Shown here one piece after another: positions 33,992-38,310 of a stretch of DNA of 38,310 bases. A program made the translations under genes and the position numbers. This stretch comes from Pseudotabrizicola sediminis (lineage in GTDB: Bacteria > Pseudomonadota > Alphaproteobacteria > Rhodobacterales > Rhodobacteraceae): contig NZ_RPEM01000017.1 of the NCBI RefSeq assembly GCF_004745575.1, forward strand, positions 1 through 38,310. Reading direction: 5' to 3'. The notes under the pieces were generated by a model that was not told the origin of the DNA, did no database searches, and saw nothing but the letters and a program-made list of their open reading frames with translations. Numbering within the stretch: position 1 is the first letter of the stretch; the number at the start of each line of letters is the position of its first letter.

Positions 33992-34189
33992 ATGAAATAC
34001 CGGATGCCATTCAGTGTCGGCGGCCTGATTGTCAAGGAAAGCCTGGCCATCGCACAAGCGTTCCGACCAGGTAAGACCTGGCGGGAAGCGCGCGAGCGGT
34101 TGGTGGCCGAGGGCATTTCGTCCTTTCCGAAATGGGCATCACAGACCTCTCTCTGCCGTGTTCCGGATCTTCCCTGTCAGAAACTGTAG
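33992..34189 (+). pseudogene. BrxA-like (BREX, DUF1819) N-terminal fragment
   Basis: From the ATG at 33992 the frame reads MKYRMPFSVGGLIVKESLAI then AQAF...TWREARERLVAEG. This resembles the N-terminus of BrxA/DUF1819, whose pattern is Y-x-x-F-x-x-GGL-x-x-x-ES-x-x-x-A, then W-x-x-x-R-x-R. The similarity ends about residue 45 and the frame stops after 65 codons, against about 200 for a whole BrxA. No other BREX gene (brxB, brxC, pglX, pglZ, brxL) is in the window. I read it as the leftover edge of a deleted phage-defence island. Confidence 0.5.
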
Positions 34190-34288
34190 GATGGCATGAC
34201 CACGCGGAAGCAGCTGATCGACAGGCGAAGGGGAACCACCGTGCCGCCTTTGGGCTTTACCCAGCAGACCATGCACAGGAGCAACCCG

Positions 34289-34540
34289 ATGGCACAGTTC
34301 CCGAAATCCCCGCCCGAGCCGGAAAATCACCCACTTAAGGACCAACTTCCAGTCTTTGATCAGGGCTCAGACGATCTGCCCTGGCCACAGGATGACACCT
34401 TGAACGCCGATGAAGAGGGCAATGTGCTGCCGGGCAATGACCCGTTGGATGAAGACCCGAACGACAACGGCCCGGACGAGCAGTTTGATCCAGAAGATAT
34501 CCGTCGCCGGAAAGGTCTGGAAAGACCATTGCTGGAGTAG
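34289..34540 (+). CDS. Small acidic hypothetical protein
   Basis: 83 aa from the ATG at 34289, with AGGAG eight bases upstream; an earlier in-frame ATG at 34196 has no ribosome site. Rich in Asp, Asn, Glu and Pro (QGSDDLPWPQDDTLNADEEG, then DPLDEDPNDNGPDEQFDPED) and ends with RRRKGLERPLLE. Probably unstructured in its middle. I recognise no family. The good ribosome site and the biased composition support a real gene. Confidence 0.5.
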   Translation: MAQFPKSPPEPENHPLKDQLPVFDQGSDDLPWPQDDTLNADEEGNVLPGNDPLDEDPNDNGPDEQFDPEDIRRRKGLERPLLE

Positions 34541-34559
34541 GCGCGATAACGCCTAGACC

Positions 34560-34752
34560 CGTAACTCGCGCCGAAAATGCAGGCGGCTATACTGCTCATC
34601 TGCGGCAATGCGTCCAAGATTTCGGTTTGCCGGCGGTGCCGCACCTTTCCAAGATCGAATTGCAACTGGCCAATGGTCGCTGCCTGCACTTCGACACGCT
34701 GCTGGATGCGGGCACGCTGACGCGGCGGATCCGTATTTTGGAAACCGCGTAA
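34560..34752 (+). pseudogene. IS66-family TnpA (orf1) C-terminal remnant
   Basis: An open frame ends with PHLSKIELQLANGRCLHFDT then LLDAGTLTRRIRILETA, the end of the small IS66 protein TnpA (typical pattern IEV-x-x-x-x-G-x-x-LRF, ending in a helix). The N-terminal helix-turn-helix part is missing. Its stop overlaps the start of the TnpB remnant, as in intact IS66 elements. Confidence 0.6.
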
Positions 34753-35016
34753 TCGAACCCGTCACCGGCGTTAGGGTCTATCTGGCCTGCGGCGTGACCA
34801 ATATGAGGAAGGGATCGAAGGCACGGCGGCCTTTGCGCAGAATACTATACGGCAGAAGCCGACGAGTGGTGCGGTCTTCGCCATTCGCGGGCGTCGCGGC
34901 GACAGGCTGAAGCTGCTTCTTTGGGACGGCCGAGGGTTGCCCCTACTACATGGTGATGGAGCAGAGTCACTCCGGCGCCGGCGCGGCTCGCCTGACCTCG
35001 GCGCAGCTCGCCATGC
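34749..35016 (+). pseudogene. IS66-family TnpB (orf2) remnant with two frameshifts
   Basis: Begins IEPVTGVRVYLACGVTNMRK, then shifts frame near 34811-34816 to GIEGTAAFAQN ... SGAVFAIRGRRGDRLKLLLW, then again near 34940 to end with ARLTSAQLAM. These are the TnpB landmarks GVRV-x-LA-x-G-x-TDMRKG, FRGRRGDR-x-KLLWWDG and LT-x-x-QL. The natural start codon is changed to GTA. The transposase TnpC is absent. A decayed element. Confidence 0.75.
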
Positions 35017-35116
35017 GGCTCTGTTGCAACAGAGCCATTTGCCCCCGTAAGACGGTGCGGCCAACAGGTTGTGATACCTATTACATCCGGCTGTCTGTCG
35101 GGCCACCGCGCCGCGT

Positions 35117-35914
35117 TTAGCGCGACCAGATCACAGGGAACCAATCGTCGCGAAGCTTCTGGCCGGGCAGCATGCCATGGCCGGGGAAAGGGGGGGAGGT
35201 TCGTCCAGGACGATCGACATAGCGGGCGTCGTCGCCCACCAAACGGAGCGAAAACGCGCGGCGTCGGTTTGCGGTCTGGTTGCCACGCGCACCGTGCAGC
35301 GTGCCGAAATGGAAGGCAACTGCATCGCCTGGCTCCATCTGCCATTCCCGGATCTCCATGCCTTCTGCATCGGGATCGGGCACGGGCATATAGGCGTCTG
35401 GATCGGGATAGAAGTTTTCCTCCGACAGCCACCGGGTCGGCAAGACAGGCTTGGCCCATCTGTGCGATCCGACCACGCAGCGCAGGCTTGCCTCGTTGAC
35501 CGGGTCGAGCGGCGACCAGAAGCTGATCGTCTGATGCCCTTCGACGAAGTAATAGGGGCCGTCCTGGTGCCATGGTGTCGGCTTTGAGGTGCCCGGTTCC
35601 TTGACCAGCACATGATCGTGAAACACCTGAACAGTGGAAGATCCCATGAGATCGGCACCGACTTCTGCAGCGGCTGAGGTGCGGATAACCAGCTCGAACT
35701 CGGGTATCCGCATCCAGTTGCAGTAGTCGTCGAAGAACCGCCCACCCTCACCGGGCTTCAAGTTTTCCGAGGCGTATTGGCCCGGCTCGGCCATGTTGCG
35801 GTCGACGCCCAAACGTAATGCTTCCACGTGTTCCTTAAAAAGTCCCCGGATCAGAACAACCCCGTCGCGTTGAAAAGTCTCGATGTCGTTCTGGCTGAGG
35901 CTGGGGTGAGGCAT
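35117..35914 (-). CDS. Phytanoyl-CoA dioxygenase (PhyH) family protein
   Basis: 265 aa from the ATG at 35914 with AAGGA eight bases upstream; the longer start at 35971 lies in the LysR control region. Fe(II)/2-oxoglutarate oxygenase: iron ligands H116 and D118 (PWHQDGPYY) and H207 (GTLHGARGNQ), with 2-oxoglutarate-binding R at about 218 (NRRRAFSLRLVG). The family hydroxylates diverse small molecules, from ectoine to phosphonates and fatty acyl groups. The substrate here is unknown; the divergent LysR gene probably controls it and is not enough to name it. Confidence 0.9.
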   Translation of the reverse strand: MPHPSLSQNDIETFQRDGVVLIRGLFKEHVEALRLGVDRNMAEPGQYASENLKPGEGGRFFDDYCNWMRIPEFELVIRTSAAAEVGADLMGSSTVQVFHDHVLVKEPGTSKPTPWHQDGPYYFVEGHQTISFWSPLDPVNEASLRCVVGSHRWAKPVLPTRWLSEENFYPDPDAYMPVPDPDAEGMEIREWQMEPGDAVAFHFGTLHGARGNQTANRRRAFSLRLVGDDARYVDRPGRTSPPFPGHGMLPGQKLRDDWFPVIWSR

Positions 35915-36001
35915 CTGGGAATTCCTTAATGTGGGCAACTGGACCCTGATGCGAAGTTGAGTTAGTTTCAAATAATGATTACCTAATGTAGTCTTAGTGC
36001 A

Positions 36002-36955
36002 GTGCTATACCTTACACTTCGCCAGCTGGAGTATGTGGTCGCCATAGCCCGGGAGGGCAGCTTGTCGGCTGCGGCTGCTGTGCTCAATGTTTCGCAGCCT
36101 TCTTTGTCGGTCGCGCTGACGCAGGTTGAAAACATTCTTGGGCAGACACTGTTTGTGCGCAGCAAGGGCACGCCGCTGCGCATCACAACATTTGCCAGGC
36201 GCTATGTCGTCGAGGCAGAGGCGCTTTTGGCAATGGCGCGGCGTCTGGAGGATCCCGAAGCGATCCGGCAGGGGGTGAACGGCTCCATCGCCATAGGTTG
36301 CTTTGATGATTTGGCACCATGTCACCTTGCGCCGATCCTTCGCCGGCTTCGTGAATTTCTGCCGGGCGTTGACGTCACCTGGCGAATTGCCGATTTCGAA
36401 ACACTCTCGCGCGATTTGCGGGAGGGCCGTATCGATCTTGCCCTGACCTATGATCTGGGGCTGGATTCGACGGTATCGCGCAGCGCCGTGGCGCAGGTGT
36501 CGCCTTTTGCTTTTTTTGCTTCCGGGCATTCACTGGCCCGACGCCCTGACATCACGCTCGCGGATATTGCTTTCGAACCTTTGATCCTGTTTGACGAACT
36601 GCTGTCCAATCGCCATGCCTTGCAGCTTTTTCGCGGCCTCGGCCTTTCGCCCTTGGTTGTGCATCGGGTGCGGTCACTTGAAATTATGCGCAGCCTTGCC
36701 GCCAACGGCGAGGGTGTGGGGATCAGCTATACCCGCCCTCCCGGTAGCTTGGCCTATGATGGGGCGAAGGTAGCCACGGTTGCGATCAGCGATCCTGCCG
36801 CGCGCGAACCTGTCATTCTCGCACGGTCGAGCGACGCGCCTGATGTGCCGGTTGTCTCCGCAGCATTTGCAATGATCGCCGCCATGTTTGCAGAGCCGGC
36901 CTATGGCAAAGGATCTTTTGCGCAAGGCACCGCGCGGGGAACTACTGATCCGTAG
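36002..36955 (+). CDS. LysR-family transcriptional regulator
   Basis: 317 aa from a GTG at 36002. The winged helix-turn-helix (about 1-62) is LRQLEYVVAIAREGSLSAAA then AVLNVSQPSLSVALTQVE; the effector domain follows (about 90-295) with GSIAIGCFDDLAPCHLAPIL. Divergent from the PhyH gene, 87 bases apart, so it probably regulates it. An imperfect ATTAC-N5-GTAGT element at about 35974-35988 in the gap may be its site. The reading frame continues past the TAG in phase with the IS21 scrap, so the C-terminus could have been changed by that insertion. Confidence 0.92.
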   Translation: MLYLTLRQLEYVVAIAREGSLSAAAAVLNVSQPSLSVALTQVENILGQTLFVRSKGTPLRITTFARRYVVEAEALLAMARRLEDPEAIRQGVNGSIAIGCFDDLAPCHLAPILRRLREFLPGVDVTWRIADFETLSRDLREGRIDLALTYDLGLDSTVSRSAVAQVSPFAFFASGHSLARRPDITLADIAFEPLILFDELLSNRHALQLFRGLGLSPLVVHRVRSLEIMRSLAANGEGVGISYTRPPGSLAYDGAKVATVAISDPAAREPVILARSSDAPDVPVVSAAFAMIAAMFAEPAYGKGSFAQGTARGTTDP

Positions 36956-36998
36956 CTCGTCTTTTCCGACAGACCGATCACCGGCACAGACTGCTCGG

Positions 36999-37216
36999 TT
37001 GCCTTTCGCGTCCTCGAAGGCGTGCCCGGTCGCGGCATCTACGACAATATGAAGACGGCCGTCGACAAGGTTAGAATTGGCAAACAGCGCGATGTGAATG
37101 CGCGGTTCACGGCGATGACCAGCTATTATGTTTTTGATCCCGAGTTCTGTAACCCGGCGGCGGGCTGGGAGATGATCTGTGCAGCTTTGAGACCAATCGC
37201 GACGGAATATTCCTGA
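36999..37216 (+). pseudogene. IS21-family IstA transposase fragment
   Basis: The frame reads VAFRVLEGVPGRGIYDNMKT then AVDKV...RDVNARFTAMTSYYVFDPEFCNPAAGWE, a core IstA stretch (G-x-P-x-RGIYDNMKTAVDK and EP-x-FCNP-x-x-GWEKG). Homology stops at about 37174 and the frame ends at 37216. Only about 58 residues of about 500 remain, with no IstB. Confidence 0.85.
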
Positions 37217-37229
37217 ACCTTATCGGTAA

Positions 37230-37787
37230 ATTCTGACACTGCGCGAAGACAGACAAGCGCCTCGCCTTCTTCTTCTCAGGGAAGTTGCTGACCAGACCGA
37301 GATCAGTGGAGATAAGGCCGAGGCTGGGCGTCATCTGGTCGCTGCGTTAAAAGAGACGAAGCGCCGCGGGCTAAATTTACAGTCGCCACGGCTTGATCAG
37401 GTCTCCGGCCTTCTGGCGAGCCTTGCCGAGACCCTGCCTAATCTCATCCACTGGGATATCCGGCCAGCGAGGACAGTTTCGATCCTCGCATCCCTTGCCC
37501 AATTTCTTTCTGGCCAAGTAGTGGACGATGGCGGGCGATCGATTTTCGGCGACCTAACCCTGCCTGCACTCGAAAAGCTTGCTGAGGCTTGGGCCCAGGA
37601 ACTCGATCCGTCGTGGATCGAAGCCAAGCAGGCCATCGGTGACAAGAGCGCCAAGGACAAAAGCATTCCGGACTACCTTGGCATCGCGTCAATCGAGGAG
37701 TTGTTCTACACCCAACCGCAAGGCAAGCTTGATGAAATCCGGGCTCGAGCCGAAACCGCTCCTCGACTTCAGCTGGACGGCCTCTGA
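37230..37787 (+). pseudogene. Headless 186-codon frame, unknown family
   Basis: An uninterrupted frame with good protein character (LVAALKETKRRGLNLQSPRL, GLLASLAETLPNLIHWDIRP, then SIFGDLTLPALEKLAEAWAQ) ending QLDGL at 37787. No ATG, GTG or TTG lies in the first 95 codons, so it looks like the C-terminal piece of a larger protein whose front was lost next to the IS21 fragment. I recognise no family. A GTG at 37518 could start an 89-residue product. Confidence 0.45.
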
Positions 37788-38035
37788 GGGGCAATCCACG
37801 GGTGTGCTGGATAGGGTCAGCGCGGTGTTCGTCGGTCGGGAACCATGATAGCGACTGCCTGAAACGAAATTTCGGGTCAACAATAGGTTAACCTGATAAC
37901 TTACTTGCTTTACCGTTTGGGCTACATCCACTTCCGTTGGCTGCGGTCGAGGGCCGCGAATTAATCATCTGACATCAATGGCTTGGTGCGTGAGTGGTCG
38001 AAATTTAAGGGACTTATGTTCTCCCTGTGGTCCGC
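37788..38035. other. 248-base gap, no gene seen
   Basis: No supported coding frame. A stretch at about 37988-38030 contains GAGTGGTCGAA, like a tRNA D-arm box, and an AGGGA/TCCCT hairpin, but the pieces do not fold into a standard tRNA with what follows. Confidence 0.35.
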
Positions 38036-38113
38036 CTCATAACCTTGGGGTCGTAGGTCAAACCGCGCATCGTAGTTCAGGTAGGCTACGGCGGTTGCCT
38101 GTCCCCGCAACCA
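38036..38113 (+). pseudogene. tRNA-fMet-like 3' fragment with inserted hairpin
   Basis: CTCATAACC (38036-38044) is the initiator anticodon loop with CAT; GGTCGTAGG matches the variable loop and T-stem; CCTGTCCCCGCAACCA (38098-38113) matches the 3' T-stem, acceptor strand and CCA of tRNA-fMet. Between the T-stem halves 35 extra bases (38063-38097) form a hairpin, CGTAG/CTACG extended by CCGC/GCGG. The 5' acceptor and D-arm (CGCGGGG) are absent upstream. Likely a partial gene copy left by an integrating element, hence a possible attachment site. Confidence 0.5.
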
Positions 38114-38141
38114 AATTATTACGTGTTATCAAATGCTTATG

Positions 38142-38170
38142 CGCCGCCCTCCGGGGCGGCGTTTGCGTTT
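38142..38170 (+). terminator. Rho-independent-type terminator
   Basis: Eight-base GC stem CGCCGCCC/GGGCGGCG with loop TCCG, followed by TTTGCGTTT. It stands 28 bases after the tRNA-like fragment, where a terminator for a tRNA transcript would be expected. Confidence 0.7.
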
Positions 38171-38310
38171 GCCAAACTCGTGGAAGCACTGTGGAAGCAA
38201 GAGGGAGCGAAATTGTTGGGGCGGATGCGCAGCCGAAAAAGGCGCACTCCCGCTAAAGCTCAAACAGTGTGGGGTAATCCCCCCATTTTTGACGGGGTGC
38301 ATTTGTAGAA

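Noticed and set aside
34332-34337. CTTAAG in the small acidic gene
   Set aside because: Single half-site inside a coding frame.
37985-38113. A complete tRNA-Ser or tRNA-Leu with long variable arm
   Set aside because: A GAGTGGTCGAA box and an AGGGA/TCCCT hairpin are present, but the loop is nine bases and no 5' strand pairs with the CCCCGCA acceptor end.
38123-38308. 61-codon frame at the right edge
   Set aside because: It starts ahead of and runs through the terminator hairpin, has no ribosome site and no recognised motif; the GGGG-TAAT-CCCC near its end is too weak to call.

Overview
The window looks like accessory DNA from an alphaproteobacterium, most likely a member of the Rhodobacteraceae. 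The support is the high G+C, the LexA box of the alphaproteobacterial type (GTTC-N7-GTTC), the UdgX/radical-SAM repair pair, two Ku genes beside a PE-LIG-POL LigD, and a TRAP transporter with sugar-acid enzymes. No rRNA, CRISPR array, replication gene or intact transposase was found.

Layout. (1) 0.1-2.8 kb: a minus-strand DNA-repair pair (DUF4130-UdgX and a linked radical SAM protein) with a LexA-type operator directly upstream. (2) 3.0-6.8 kb: a DUF3775 gene that appears frameshifted, then a minus-strand export operon (HlyD-type adaptor and two ABC-2 permeases, no ATPase) next to an IS256-family transposase scrap. (3) 6.8-17.9 kb: an envelope thiol-redox and cell-wall region. It holds a glutaredoxin-MauE fusion, an Lgt-like/thioredoxin fusion, a DsbA-like protein, a SoxB-like 5'-nucleotidase, the C-terminal stump of a Cu(+) P-type ATPase, two tandem L,D-transpeptidases, a QseBC/PmrAB-type two-component system and DsbD. 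Three perfect or near-perfect CTTAAG-N5-CTTAAG boxes and one degenerate copy lie upstream of these genes. They resemble PmrA/QseB boxes and suggest one regulon run by the two-component system encoded inside it.

(4) 18.2-19.4 kb: two small phage-like genes (an ASCH-domain protein and a zinc-ribbon protein). (5) 19.6-24.6 kb: a bacterial non-homologous end-joining locus with ligD-ku on minus, a degenerate receiver-domain gene, and a second, divergent ku. (6) 24.8-26.9 kb: a zinc-dependent alcohol dehydrogenase overlapping a DUF2243 membrane protein, a strong terminator, and a small frameshifted Ala/Thr-rich gene. (7) 26.9-33.7 kb: a catabolic unit with a divergent LysR regulator, L-rhamnonate dehydratase-like enzyme, three-gene TRAP transporter, SDR dehydrogenase and FAH-family hydrolase. 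This fits uptake of a sugar acid and its breakdown through a diketo-deoxy intermediate.

(8) 33.7-38.3 kb: a junkyard with a brxA-like (BREX) stump, a small acidic protein, decayed IS66 genes, a divergent PhyH dioxygenase/LysR pair, an IS21 scrap, a headless 186-codon frame of unknown origin, and a tRNA-fMet-like 3' fragment whose T-loop carries an extra hairpin. The last is a plausible relic of an integration site. The density of fragments at both ends and at the block boundaries suggests a region assembled by repeated insertion and deletion.
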